64,000 nucleotides of DNA from Candidatus Bipolaricaulis sibiricus. Lineage in GTDB: Bacteria; Bipolaricaulota; Bipolaricaulia; Bipolaricaulales; Bipolaricaulaceae. The stretch is from contig CP034928.1 of NCBI GenBank assembly GCA_004102645.1, forward strand, positions 1,418,153-1,482,152. The letters run 5' to 3'. The number at the start of each line of letters is the position of its first letter. The first letter of the stretch is position 1. Position numbers and translations under genes: made by a program. The notes below the pieces were generated by a model, which saw only the letters and a program-made list of their open reading frames with translations, did no database searches and had not been told where the DNA came from. Shown here piece after piece: positions 9,448 through 17,581 of this stretch.

Positions 9448-10054
9448 CGACTCCCTCCCCGCCCGGGATGCGGACGATCCCCCGTTCGAGCGCCGCCCGG
9501 ACGAGCTCCGCCGTGGTGTGGGCCCCCAGCTTGTGCATCGCCGACGCCTTGTGAGCCCGCACCGTGGCCACAGACCGGGAGAGAAGGGCAGCGATCTCTG
9601 AGGTCTTCCGCCCCTCGGCGACGAGCTGGACCACTTCACGCTCGCGGGCGGTGAGGGACGACGGGGCGGGCGGCGGCGGGGGGAGGAGGACCTCACCCCG
9701 GGCCGCGCGGCGGACGGCGTCCACGAGGGTGGCGGGCGGGTCCCCCTTCAGCACGTAGGCTGCCGCGCCGGCTCGGGCCGCCTCGGCCCGCCACTCCAGG
9801 TCGTCGAACATGGACAAGACGACGACTGCCACCTCGCGCCGCCGTAGCCGCCGGCAGAGCTCGATGCCCGACAGCTCGGGGAGTACCGCGTCGAGGATCG
9901 CCACATCAGGCGCGGTCTCCCGAACAAGGCGCCACCCCTCGAGGCCCGACCCAGCTTGGCCTGCTACCTCAAACCCCGCCTCGCTGAGAATCCGGGCGAT
10001 CCCCTCTCGAACGAGGGCATGGTCGTCTACGATGACAGTCCGCACAGAAGCCAT
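9434..10054 (-). CDS. NarL/FixJ-type response regulator
   Basis: A 206-residue response regulator: receiver domain at the N-terminus with acidic pair Asp10/Asp11, phospho-acceptor Asp55 and the conserved Lys in YVLKGD, then a proline-rich linker and a LuxR-type HTH (SLTAREREVVQLVAEG...). It binds DNA when phosphorylated by a partner kinase, most likely the one encoded two genes upstream. The 3' end overlaps the polyprenyl synthase start by 14 bp, so the regulator and the biosynthetic genes appear to share a transcript. Ribosome binding site is weak; a GTG three codons in is an alternative start. Confidence 0.88.
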   Translation of the reverse strand: MASVRTVIVDDHALVREGIARILSEAGFEVAGQAGSGLEGWRLVRETAPDVAILDAVLPELSGIELCRRLRRREVAVVVLSMFDDLEWRAEAARAGAAAYVLKGDPPATLVDAVRRAARGEVLLPPPPPAPSSLTAREREVVQLVAEGRKTSEIAALLSRSVATVRAHKASAMHKLGAHTTAELVRAALERGIVRIPGGEGVDGRP

Positions 10055-10095
10055 CGTACGGGAGAGCCCCGAGAGAGGGCGATCAGGGGAGCGCA

Positions 10096-10662
10096 CTATC
10101 CTCCCCGCTGCAGGGCGCGGGCCCGCAGTTCGGCGGTGGTTCGGCACCCCAACTTCCCCTTCAGGGCCTCGAGGTGGGTCTCCACGGTCTTGACCGAGAT
10201 CCCGAGCGCCTGGGCGATCTCCTGGTTCCCGAGCCCCGCCCCGAGGAGGCGGAACACCTCCTCCTCGCGCGGGGAGAGGGGGGGCGGTGCAGGGCAGGGC
10301 CCGCGGCCAGCGAGCGAGTCGAGGATCGCCCGGCGCAGCTCCTCCGGTGACGAGGACTTGGGCAGGAACCCGTCGGCCCCGGCGCGGATCGCCTCTGCCC
10401 CCAGCCACGGATCGTCGAGGGCGGTGACGGCGAGGAGGCGGCTCCCGGGTGCCGCGGCCTTGAGGCGCGCGATCCCGTCCAGGCCTCCCCCCGGCATCGC
10501 CAGGTCCCACAGGATGACGTCGGCTCCCTCCCGCACGGCGAGGCGGATCCCCTCCTCCCCATCGGCAGCCAGGCCGACCACAGCGAACCCGTGTCCGACG
10601 AGGAGCCGGGCCAGGCCCTCGCGGACGAGGGGATGGTCATCAACGACGAGGATGCGGATCAT
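10096..10662 (-). CDS. NarL/FixJ-type response regulator
   Basis: A second response regulator of the same family, 188 residues: receiver with Asp8/Asp9, phospho-acceptor Asp53 and Lys in FLPKSSS, then a LuxR HTH (PLSPREEEVFRLLGAG...). It overlaps the end of the kinase gene by 23 bp and is followed 41 nt later by the other regulator. One kinase with two consecutive NarL-type regulators is an unusual stoichiometry; the two receivers differ enough that they probably have different targets. Confidence 0.9.
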   Translation of the reverse strand: MIRILVVDDHPLVREGLARLLVGHGFAVVGLAADGEEGIRLAVREGADVILWDLAMPGGGLDGIARLKAAAPGSRLLAVTALDDPWLGAEAIRAGADGFLPKSSSPEELRRAILDSLAGRGPCPAPPPLSPREEEVFRLLGAGLGNQEIAQALGISVKTVETHLEALKGKLGCRTTAELRARALQRGG

Positions 10663-11845
10663 GGAGCGGTACCCGAAACGCCACCGTGGTCCCCTTTCCC
10701 GGTTGGGAGCGAAGTTCGAGTTCGCCGCCCAGGAACCCCACCCATTCCCTCATCCCGGACAGCCCGAGCCCCGGGGGAGCGCGGTCGGGGGAGAACCCGC
10801 GGCCGTTGTCAACGACCTCCCCGACCACTTGCCCGGGCCGCCGGTCAACGGTGATCGACACCTGACTCGCCCCGGCGTGCCGGCCCGCGTTCTCGAGAGC
10901 CTCCTGGACAACCCGGAACAGGGCCACCTCCGCCTGGGGAGGAAGCCTCCCCGGCGGGCCCTCGACCTCCACCGGGATGCCCGACGAGGCGGAGAACCGC
11001 TCGGCCAGCGCGCGGAGGGCCGGGGTGAGGCCAAGCTCGTCCAGGAGCGGGGGCCGCAGTTCCCGGGCCAACGACCGTGTGCCGTCCACCGCCTGCCCGA
11101 GGAGCTGCTCCGCCTCCGCGGGGTCGCCCCCTGCGATCGCCCACCGCGCCGCGGCGAGGGTCTGTCCCAGCTCGTCGTGGAGTCGGCGGGCAATCCTTTT
11201 CCGCTCCTCCTCCTGCGTCGTGAGGAGCCGCGCCGAGAGCTCGGCCAGCGCCCGCCGCCGTCCCTCGTACATTGTGGCGAACGCCCGCACCGTGAACGCG
11301 AGCACGGCATAGAACCCGACCCCACCCACGACGACCGTGGCCACGACCCGCACCGGATCGCGGTGGGGAGGGAGATCGCCGCGGAACGGGAGAAAATGGG
11401 GAAGGATCCCCACCAGCTCGAGAGCAGCGACGAGGGCGAACCCCAGCAGGGCGATCCCCGTCACCACGTAACCCGCGAGCGGCGGCAGGAAGAAGTTCGC
11501 GTAGACCACGGTGAACAGGTAGAACAGGACCCCGACCCACGCCACGCCCCCCAGCCGGTGGACAAGGTAGCTCACAAGCACGCTCTCCAGGGCCAGGAAC
11601 GCTGCGTGCACGTTCTGAAGCGACCGCAGCGTCCGCTGGCGCCGGAGAAGCCACTGGAACGGAAGCGTGAGCAGGAGCCACGCGAACGGGACGGCGAACA
11701 CGGGGTTGAACGGGAACCCGGGAACGCCGAGGACGACGAGGGCCACCCCGCAGAACGCGCCCAGGGTGATCCGCCGGACGCGGAACGTCCGGTCGACGAT
11801 CGCCCGGGTCTCGGCAAGCTCCCGGCCCTCGACCACGGCCTCCAT
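10640..11845 (-). CDS. membrane sensor histidine kinase (HisKA_3 type)
   Basis: A 401-residue sensor kinase. Residues 25-190 hold about six hydrophobic segments and no obvious extracellular sensor domain. A DHp domain of HisKA_3 type follows, with phospho-acceptor His223 in EEERKRIARRLHDELGQ, then a GHKL ATPase domain with N box (EALENAGRHA), VVDNGRGF and GLGLSGM. This class pairs with NarL-type regulators, two of which follow directly. A multi-span sensor suggests it reads a membrane property. The start ATG has no Shine-Dalgarno sequence; TAGAAT lies 9 nt upstream (11855-11860), so the mRNA leader is probably very short. Confidence 0.9.
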   Translation of the reverse strand: MEAVVEGRELAETRAIVDRTFRVRRITLGAFCGVALVVLGVPGFPFNPVFAVPFAWLLLTLPFQWLLRRQRTLRSLQNVHAAFLALESVLVSYLVHRLGGVAWVGVLFYLFTVVYANFFLPPLAGYVVTGIALLGFALVAALELVGILPHFLPFRGDLPPHRDPVRVVATVVVGGVGFYAVLAFTVRAFATMYEGRRRALAELSARLLTTQEEERKRIARRLHDELGQTLAAARWAIAGGDPAEAEQLLGQAVDGTRSLARELRPPLLDELGLTPALRALAERFSASSGIPVEVEGPPGRLPPQAEVALFRVVQEALENAGRHAGASQVSITVDRRPGQVVGEVVDNGRGFSPDRAPPGLGLSGMREWVGFLGGELELRSQPGKGTTVAFRVPLHDPHPRR

Positions 11846-11865
11846 CTCGGGGAGATTCTAGTCCA

Positions 11866-11895
11866 TCGCCAGACACACGCTGGTGCCGGTATGAT
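11866..11895 (+). promoter_or_regulatory. leaderless promoter of ppa
   Basis: TATGAT at 11890-11895 lies exactly 6 nt before the ATG at 11902, so transcription should begin at or next to the start codon. A weak -35 candidate TCGCCA (11866-11871) lies 18 nt upstream. There is no Shine-Dalgarno sequence before the ATG. The promoter is back to back with that of the sensor kinase. Confidence 0.6.
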
Positions 11896-11901
11896 CGACA
11901 C

Positions 11902-12393
11902 ATGTCACCGCAGCCGGTGATCGCCCTCGTCGAGGTCCCGAAAGGGAGCCGGAACAAGTACGAGTACGACGAGAGGTTGGGACAGCTCCGCCTCGACCGG
12001 GTGCTCTACTCCCCGCTCCACTACCCGGCCGACTACGGGTTCATCCTGGGCACGCTCGCCGAGGACGGGGACCACCTCGATGCCCTCATCGTCACCTACG
12101 AGCCCACGTTCCCGGGGTGCCTCGTCCCCGTGCGGCCGGTTGGGGTCCTCGACATGCGCGACGAGAAGGGCCGCGACCAGAAGATCCTCGCCGTGCCGGT
12201 CGTCGATCCCCGGTTCGACGAGGTGGCCGACCTCCCCCACCTCGCGTCCCACTTCCTCGCTGAGATCGAGCACTTCTTCCAGGTCTACAAGACGCTCGAG
12301 GCGAAGGGCACCGAGATCTACGGGTGGGCGGGGGCAGACGAGGCGCGGCGGATCCTTGCCGAGGCCCGCCGCCGTGGCCGCGAGGCTCGCTGA
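11902..12393 (+). CDS. ppa: inorganic pyrophosphatase, family I
   Basis: Soluble family I pyrophosphatase, hydrolysing PPi to two phosphates. The 163-residue product has the expected length, the N-terminal VEVPKGSRNKYEYD block, the YPADYGFI block and a variant of the signature DxDxxD read as DGDHLDAL, where the usual proline after DGD is histidine. All three metal-binding aspartates are kept. The gene is a single transcription unit divergent from the sensor kinase, with an apparently leaderless mRNA. The usual DGDPLD form makes the His substitution a small oddity. Confidence 0.93.
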   Translation: MSPQPVIALVEVPKGSRNKYEYDERLGQLRLDRVLYSPLHYPADYGFILGTLAEDGDHLDALIVTYEPTFPGCLVPVRPVGVLDMRDEKGRDQKILAVPVVDPRFDEVADLPHLASHFLAEIEHFFQVYKTLEAKGTEIYGWAGADEARRILAEARRRGREAR

Positions 12394-12670
12394 GACATCG
12401 GCAGCCCCGCCGGCAGCCTGCGGGGGCACCCTGGTGGCACCACGCGCGGATGGGGCGAAACCGACCTTCTGTAGGGCCGTCTCCGCGTCTTACGCCCCCT
12501 CCCTCCTTCTCCTTTCCCCCACCAAGCAAACCGTTGGGGTGAGGGTGGATTGTCCTCTTCACTTCAAGCGTGTTGGCGACTCGGTCATCGGGCGCGCGGC
12601 GCCGCGCCCACTCCCACGGGCCACCCGGAGTCTGGCCGGTCTCCCGATACCCGAGCTCCTGCCTGGGCCG

Positions 12671-12676
12671 TAGCGT
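12671..12676 (+). promoter_or_regulatory. -10 element for leaderless glycosyltransferase mRNA
   Basis: TAGCGT lies exactly 6 nt (six cytosines) before the ATG at 12683. No Shine-Dalgarno sequence is present. No convincing -35 hexamer is seen. The rest of the 12394-12670 gap shows no gene or RNA that I recognise. Confidence 0.45.
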
Positions 12677-12682
12677 CCCCCC

Positions 12683-14011
12683 ATGCCCCACGTGGTCTTC
12701 ACAGGCGCCCATCTCGGGTACGACGCGCGGACCGTTCCCCTGGGCGGCGGGGCCGCGGTGGGGACCGCCCTCGTCCGGCGGTGGGCGGAGACCGCACCGT
12801 TCCAGCTTCTCGTCTTGGGATCGGGTAGCAGACCACCGATCCCGGGGATCCCGTACCATCAGCTGGCCTGGACGTCGAGCGGGAACGGCCATCCGGCAGA
12901 CCTGTCCGTCCGCGCGTACGCCCGTCTGTCCCGCGAGTTCGAGCGCGGTGTCGTCCGGTTCCTGCACGAGTTGGCCCGCGACGTGGACCCGGTCGAGGTG
13001 TGCGTCCTCCACAACGACATCGCCGAAGCCGGCGACTTTGCGGAGATCGCCGCGTTGGGCTACCGCCAGGCCGCGATCTTCCACGTCGACGTGGTGGACT
13101 ACGTGGCCCAGATCTACCTCCGCGGGCTTGTCGCCGCCCCGGTCCTGGCCCGCGGTTGGCGGGGAGCAGAGCGGGCGCGCCTCGCGCGGGTCCTACCCGA
13201 CGTCCTCCGGATCGCGTTCGGGAAACAGGAGGCCTGTGCCCGGCACTGCGATCTCCTCATCGTCCCGTCGCGCCAGATGGCGGAGATCCTTCGGCGTGCC
13301 TACCCATGGCGGACGGCGGACGACGTGCTCGTCGTCCCGTGGGGCGTGGTCGCCGAGCCCGCTCCGCTGGAGGCCGCCGCGGTGCGGGCCGAGCTGGAGC
13401 GGCGCTACGATCCGGGTGGCCGGCCGGTGCTCCTCGCCCTATCCCGGATCTCCCCCGAGAAGGGCCAGGACCTCCTCCTCCGGGCGCTCCGGCTCTGGGA
13501 GAAGCGGGGCGGGGGCGAACTGCTCGCCTTCATCTGTGGGGAGGCGGCGTACATGCACGGGGGGAGCTACCTCCGCACCCTGCACCGGCTCGCTCGGGCC
13601 TTGCACAGAGTGGAGGTCCACTTCCCAGGGTACGTGGCTGGCGCCGCCAAGCACGCGTTCTTCGGCCTGAGCGACCTCTACGTGTTCCCGTCCCGCCACG
13701 AGAGCTACGGGCTCACGCTCATGGAGGCCCTCGCCGCGGGGCTCCCCGTCCTCACCACGGACCACCGCTCGGCCCGCGACCTCGTCCGGCCCGAGTTCGG
13801 CCGAGTCGTCCCCCCCCGGCCGGCGGCCCTATGCGAGGGCCTGGTTGAGCTCCTTGCGCGGCGGGCGGACCTTCCGGGGATGGGGAAGGCGGCGCGGGCC
13901 TTCGCCAACGACCGTCCGTTCTCCCACACCGCCGACGCGCTCGCCGCCTGCCTCCTCGACCTCGTCTCCCCCGAACCCGCTCGGGTGGCCTCTCAGGGGT
14001 CAAGTCTTTGA
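12683..14011 (+). CDS. GT4-family glycosyltransferase
   Basis: A 442-residue glycosyltransferase of GT-B fold, family GT4. The C-terminal donor domain has LLALSRISPEKGQDLLLRAL and the nucleotide-sugar motif SRHESYGLTLMEALAAG with the E-x7-E spacing (HE...ME). The N-terminal half has HNDIAE and an uncommon stretch around YVAQIYLRG. Acceptor and sugar are unknown. The start ATG seems leaderless (TAGCGT 6 nt upstream). The last five codons and the stop are supplied by one arm of the inverted repeat element at 13996-14085, so the C-terminus may have been altered by its insertion. Confidence 0.85.
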   Translation: MPHVVFTGAHLGYDARTVPLGGGAAVGTALVRRWAETAPFQLLVLGSGSRPPIPGIPYHQLAWTSSGNGHPADLSVRAYARLSREFERGVVRFLHELARDVDPVEVCVLHNDIAEAGDFAEIAALGYRQAAIFHVDVVDYVAQIYLRGLVAAPVLARGWRGAERARLARVLPDVLRIAFGKQEACARHCDLLIVPSRQMAEILRRAYPWRTADDVLVVPWGVVAEPAPLEAAAVRAELERRYDPGGRPVLLALSRISPEKGQDLLLRALRLWEKRGGGELLAFICGEAAYMHGGSYLRTLHRLARALHRVEVHFPGYVAGAAKHAFFGLSDLYVFPSRHESYGLTLMEALAAGLPVLTTDHRSARDLVRPEFGRVVPPRPAALCEGLVELLARRADLPGMGKAARAFANDRPFSHTADALAACLLDLVSPEPARVASQGSSL

Positions 14012-14085
14012 CTATGGTGTCCCGGGGGCCCGCGAGACACTAAGAAACAAGACTTGACCCCCGGTGCAAGACTTGACCCCCGGTG
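13996..14085. repeat. small inverted/direct repeat element at the end of a glycosyltransferase gene
   Basis: GGGGTCAAGTCTT at 13996-14008 is the exact reverse complement of AAGACTTGACCCC at 14049-14061. The latter belongs to a perfect tandem duplication of the 19-mer CAAGACTTGACCCCCGGTG (14048-14066 and 14067-14085). Between the arms lies a further hairpin with GTGTC/GACAC ends and a GC-rich palindrome (about 14017-14040). The whole resembles a miniature mobile or REP-like element with terminal repeats. It carries no coding capacity and lies between two convergent genes. One arm encodes the last codons and stop of the glycosyltransferase. Confidence 0.75.
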
Positions 14086-14100
14086 CGGTGCGGGTAGGGG

Positions 14101-15471
14101 TCAGCGTTCGTCGGGCCCGCCGCTTTGAGCGTCGCCCTGCAGCAACCGGGCGAGGCCGCCGAGGGCGGTCTCCTTGTATTTCGGGCTCATGTCGCGCCCG
14201 ATCTCGGCCAGGGCGGCGACCGCGGTGTCGAACGAGATTCGGTCCTCGCCCCGGCACAGGACGGCGAGGCTCGCCGCGTGAAGCGCCGCCACCGCCGCCG
14301 CGGCGTTTCGCTCGATGCAGGGGATCTGCACCAGCCCATACACGGGGTCGCAGGTGAGGCCGAGGTAGTGCTCGAGCGCGGTCTCCGCCGCCCGGTCCAC
14401 CTGGGCCTCGGCATCTCCACCCAGGAGGTAGCACGCCGCCGCGGCGGCCATCGCGCTCGCCGTCCCCACCTCGCCCTGGCAGCCCACCTCGGCCCCGGCG
14501 ATCGAGGCGTTCGTCGCCACCGCGAGGCCGATCAGACCCCCCACGAGAAGGGCCTGGTGGATCCGCTCGTCGGGGAGATGGAGGATCTCCTGGAGGACAC
14601 GCAGGACGGCGGGGAGCACGCCGGCCGCGCCGCAGGTGGGAGCGGTGACGACCCGCCCGCCGGCCGCGTTCTCCTCCGCGACCGCGATCGCGTATGCCGA
14701 GACGAGGTCCATCTCCCGCGCAAGCGGTGTCCCTTCTCGCTCTTGGAGCGCCTCGTACAGCCCGGGGGCGCGGCGGGCGAGCCCGAGCGGGCCGGGGAGG
14801 ATCCCGGGGGTCGAGAGCCCACGGGCGATCGAGCCCTGCATCGCCTCCCACAGGCCCGCGAGCCGCGCCTCAACCTCGCCGGCGGACAACCCCCGCCGCC
14901 GCTCGTTCTCCCGCGCGAAGCCAACCAGGTCCGTCCCCCTCCTTCGGCACTCGGCCAACACTTCGGCCATCGTGAACCGGCCCTTCTCCGCCTGCGCCCG
15001 ACCCAACGATCCCCCGACCACCGCTCCTCCGCCCACGGAGCAGTACTCCTCCGAAACCAAGACCCGCCCCTCGCGATCGAGAACCTCGAACCGGAGGGTG
15101 TTCGGGTGCGGGAGTCCCTCCACCGAGGGGTCGAACGCGATGTCCCGCTCGGGGGAAAACGCGAACCACCGTCCGCCAATGGAAACGCCGCCCGCCGCCT
15201 GGACCGCTGCCGCCACCTCGGGGAGCGACACCGGTCGATCCCGGTCGGGATCGTGACCCGAGAGCCCGGCCGCCACCGCGGCATCGGTGAGGTGCCCGCG
15301 GCCGGTGAGGGCGAGGCTGCCGAACAGGGTCACCCGCAGCCGATCTGCCCCCAGCTCCTGCGCGGCGGTGCGATCGCGGAAGTCACGGGCGGCGAAGAAC
15401 GGGCCCATGGTGTGGGAGGCGCTGGGGCCAAACCCCACCTTGAGCACGGTGAACACGCTCGAAACATCCAT
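14101..15471 (-). CDS. sdaA: L-serine dehydratase, iron-sulfur type, single chain
   Basis: Fe-S dependent L-serine ammonia-lyase, converting serine to pyruvate and ammonia. The 456-residue product has the beta domain first (SSVFTVLKVGFGPSASHTMGP) and the alpha domain second, with the conserved cysteines in APTCGAAG, GCQGEVGTASAMAAAAA and VQIPCIERNA that bind the [4Fe-4S] cluster. This is the fused E. coli SdaA layout rather than the split Bacillus type. The gene stands alone between the repeat element and the LapA-like gene. No good ribosome binding site is seen before the ATG. Confidence 0.95.
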   Translation of the reverse strand: MDVSSVFTVLKVGFGPSASHTMGPFFAARDFRDRTAAQELGADRLRVTLFGSLALTGRGHLTDAAVAAGLSGHDPDRDRPVSLPEVAAAVQAAGGVSIGGRWFAFSPERDIAFDPSVEGLPHPNTLRFEVLDREGRVLVSEEYCSVGGGAVVGGSLGRAQAEKGRFTMAEVLAECRRRGTDLVGFARENERRRGLSAGEVEARLAGLWEAMQGSIARGLSTPGILPGPLGLARRAPGLYEALQEREGTPLAREMDLVSAYAIAVAEENAAGGRVVTAPTCGAAGVLPAVLRVLQEILHLPDERIHQALLVGGLIGLAVATNASIAGAEVGCQGEVGTASAMAAAAACYLLGGDAEAQVDRAAETALEHYLGLTCDPVYGLVQIPCIERNAAAAVAALHAASLAVLCRGEDRISFDTAVAALAEIGRDMSPKYKETALGGLARLLQGDAQSGGPDER

Positions 15472-15523
15472 TGGCCCGAACCCCGCCCCTCCTATCCAGA
15501 CGCTCGGGCGTCCGATGCCCCGC

Positions 15524-15769
15524 TCAGCCGGCCGGCGGCGGTTCAGAAGCCTTCGGTTGAGCTGCCTGGCGGAACAGGCTCCGGAAGAGTCCCGACAACG
15601 ACCCGCCCGTGAACATCCCCAACACGTACGCCAGAACCACCAGAACCGAGAGCGGGAGCGTGAACCGCATCGTCACATACGACACGGTCACCTCCCCGAT
15701 GTTCTGGCCGATGAACACGAGCACAGCCGCCGTCAACAAGATAGCGAGCGCCGCGTAGAGATACCGCAC
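15524..15769 (-). CDS. LapA-domain small membrane protein
   Basis: An 81-residue protein with two hydrophobic helices (about residues 4-22 and 38-58) and a hydrophilic C-terminal tail. It contains the NxxxVxVxF-like core of the LapA/DUF1049 family (QNIGEVTVSYVTMRFTLPLS), named after a lipopolysaccharide-assembly protein. The start is GTG with GGGGG 4 nt upstream. A TACAAT hexamer (15798-15803, minus strand) is a likely -10 element. Function here is inferred from family only. Confidence 0.8.
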   Translation of the reverse strand: MRYLYAALAILLTAAVLVFIGQNIGEVTVSYVTMRFTLPLSVLVVLAYVLGMFTGGSLSGLFRSLFRQAAQPKASEPPPAG

Positions 15770-15838
15770 GGTTCCCCCTTTGCCCTTCGGGCATCCGATT
15801 GTAGAGCCCCGCAGCGCGAGCGGCGAATGGTGTGCCTT

Positions 15839-16537
15839 CTACCCGTCGGAGGGGAGGTGAAATCCCGCGTGGTCGGGGCGGCGGTGGTAGGCGTCGACTA
15901 GAGCGGGGATCCCGTCCACCTCGTCCACCACCCGAAACAGGTCCACATCCTCGGGGCTGATCGTTCCCTGGCCAGCGAGCGTGTCCCTAACCCAGTCCAC
16001 AAGTCCACCCCAGAATGCGCTCCCCACGAGGAACACCGGAAACGGATGGATCTTCAGCGTCTGGATGAGGGTCAGGGACTCGAACAGCTCGTCGAGGGTC
16101 CCGAATCCGCCGGGGAAGACGACAAACGCCGACGCGTACTTGACGAGCATCACCTTGCGCACAAAGAAGTACCGGAAGCTGACCGAGTCAGTCTGGTACG
16201 GGTTCGGATCCTGCTCGTGGGGGAGCTCGATGTTGAGGCCGATGCTCCGCCCGCCGGCCTCGAACGCACCTTTGTTCGCGGCCCTCATCACCCCCGGTCC
16301 GCCCCCGGTGAGCACGGCGTAGCCCGCTTGGACAAGGGCCCGGCCCAGTGCTTCAGCCTGGGCGTAGGCGCGAGGGTCGAGAACATCCCGCGCCGAGCCG
16401 AACACGGTGACGGCCTTCCCGACGTCCCGGAGGGCCTCGAACCCCTCGGCGAACTCGCCGAGGATGCGGAACATCCGCCACGCGTTCTCCGCCATCGCGT
16501 CTACGAGATACGGCCGGTTCTCTGTCTCTCTCACCAT
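15839..16537 (-). CDS. LOG-family protein (TIGR00730, lysine-decarboxylase-like fold)
   Basis: A 232-residue LOG family protein. LOG enzymes are nucleotide 5'-monophosphate phosphoribohydrolases, best known for cytokinin activation; bacterial relatives act on nucleotides. The diagnostic GGGPGVM and PGGFGTLDE motifs are present, with the catalytic Arg/Glu region between them. Start ATG at 16537 has GGAG close upstream and a TACGAT hexamer 9 nt away. It follows trmI on the same strand after 158 bp and probably has its own promoter. Confidence 0.88.
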   Translation of the reverse strand: MVRETENRPYLVDAMAENAWRMFRILGEFAEGFEALRDVGKAVTVFGSARDVLDPRAYAQAEALGRALVQAGYAVLTGGGPGVMRAANKGAFEAGGRSIGLNIELPHEQDPNPYQTDSVSFRYFFVRKVMLVKYASAFVVFPGGFGTLDELFESLTLIQTLKIHPFPVFLVGSAFWGGLVDWVRDTLAGQGTISPEDVDLFRVVDEVDGIPALVDAYHRRPDHAGFHLPSDG

Positions 16538-16695
16538 GGCATCTCCATCGTACCCGTGAACCTCTGCCCTTGCCTGCCATGCCCCCCGCGGCATTGCCGA
16601 TCGCCGCGAAGGGGAGGATCGAGCCGGCCAGCTCTGAAACGCACCCCGGAACCTGTTCTCGACGATCGCTGCGCGCACCACCCTCGTCGCGGCAA

Positions 16696-17502
16696 CTACG
16701 CCCCCCTATCCGCAGGCGGGATCGCCGGAAACCGCTTTCGGCCAGTGACGAGATAGCCCGTGAACGCGGTCATCCGCTCGCTCGGCCGGACCCCTTCCTT
16801 CTGGCGAACGAGAATCGGCCGCTCCATGAGCTCCACCACCTCGATCAGGACGAACCCCGCTTCCCCAAGCGTTCGCACGGACTCCTTCAGCTGCTCCGCG
16901 GTGGGGACAATGAGCGCCAGCGGTCTCCCCGGGGCGAGGGCGTCTGCGGCGGCGGGGATCGCCTCCCACGGACTCGGCAGATCGAGGAACACCGCGTCCA
17001 CATCCTGCACCGGGAATGGATCGCCTGCGATCAACACGTTCGCCTCCACCCGATCGGCGAGTCCGGCGCGGGCGATGTTTCCGAGCGCGTTCTGAAGGAA
17101 CTCTTCTCGTCGATCAAACGTGTGAATCCGTCCCGTGGGTCCGACCAGCTGTCCAAGAAGGATCGTCATCGCTCCAGATCCCGTCCCCATCTCTAGGACC
17201 CGCGCCCCCGGCCGGAGATCGAGAGCGACGACGATCCACCCGGCGTCCTTGGGGTACACGATCTGAGTGCGGCGCTTGACCTTGAACATCCGGTCCCCCA
17301 CCAAGGGACGGAACAGGAGGAACGGGTGCCCGGTGTGGGTATGGAGTACCGAACCCTCGGCCAGACCAGCGATCGCATCGTGAGAGAGCCCGCCACGATG
17401 CGTGTGGAACTCCTTGCCGGGTTCAAGTCGCACGAGGAACGTTCGACCCTTCCCCTCCTCCACGAGAAGCACATCCTCTCCGTAACCTAGGGGTTGCCGC
17501 AC
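16696..17502 (-). CDS. trmI: tRNA (adenine-58-N1)-methyltransferase TrmI
   Basis: TrmI methylates N1 of A58 in the T loop of tRNA, important for tRNA stability at high temperature. The 268-residue product has the N-terminal beta-barrel domain with HTHRGGLSHDAIAGL and a RRTQIVYPKDAG block, then a Rossmann methyltransferase domain with SAM motif VLEMGTGSGAMT and acidic loop IHTFDRRE. The GTG start is exactly 6 nt from TAGCCT, so the mRNA is probably leaderless. The gene is divergent from the ZIP transporter. Confidence 0.92.
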   Translation of the reverse strand: MRQPLGYGEDVLLVEEGKGRTFLVRLEPGKEFHTHRGGLSHDAIAGLAEGSVLHTHTGHPFLLFRPLVGDRMFKVKRRTQIVYPKDAGWIVVALDLRPGARVLEMGTGSGAMTILLGQLVGPTGRIHTFDRREEFLQNALGNIARAGLADRVEANVLIAGDPFPVQDVDAVFLDLPSPWEAIPAAADALAPGRPLALIVPTAEQLKESVRTLGEAGFVLIEVVELMERPILVRQKEGVRPSERMTAFTGYLVTGRKRFPAIPPADRGA

Positions 17503-17508
17503 CCAACG

Positions 17509-17537
17509 AGGCTAACCGGGGACTTCGTGTCAGTCCA
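17509..17537 (-). promoter_or_regulatory. leaderless promoter of trmI
   Basis: On the minus strand TAGCCT (17509-17514) stands 6 nt before the GTG start codon. TGGACT (17532-17537) lies 17 nt further upstream, a 4/6 match to TTGACA. No Shine-Dalgarno sequence is present. Confidence 0.55.
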
Positions 17538-17581
17538 CCCAACGGGCGCAGCGCCTATACTTGGCTCACGGGAGGGGATGG

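Noticed and set aside
12394-12670. Possible cobalamin riboswitch-like words near 12640-12665
   Set aside because: Only a short GC-rich similarity to the 3' box on the wrong strand; no B12 box or core order, and the downstream mRNA appears leaderless.
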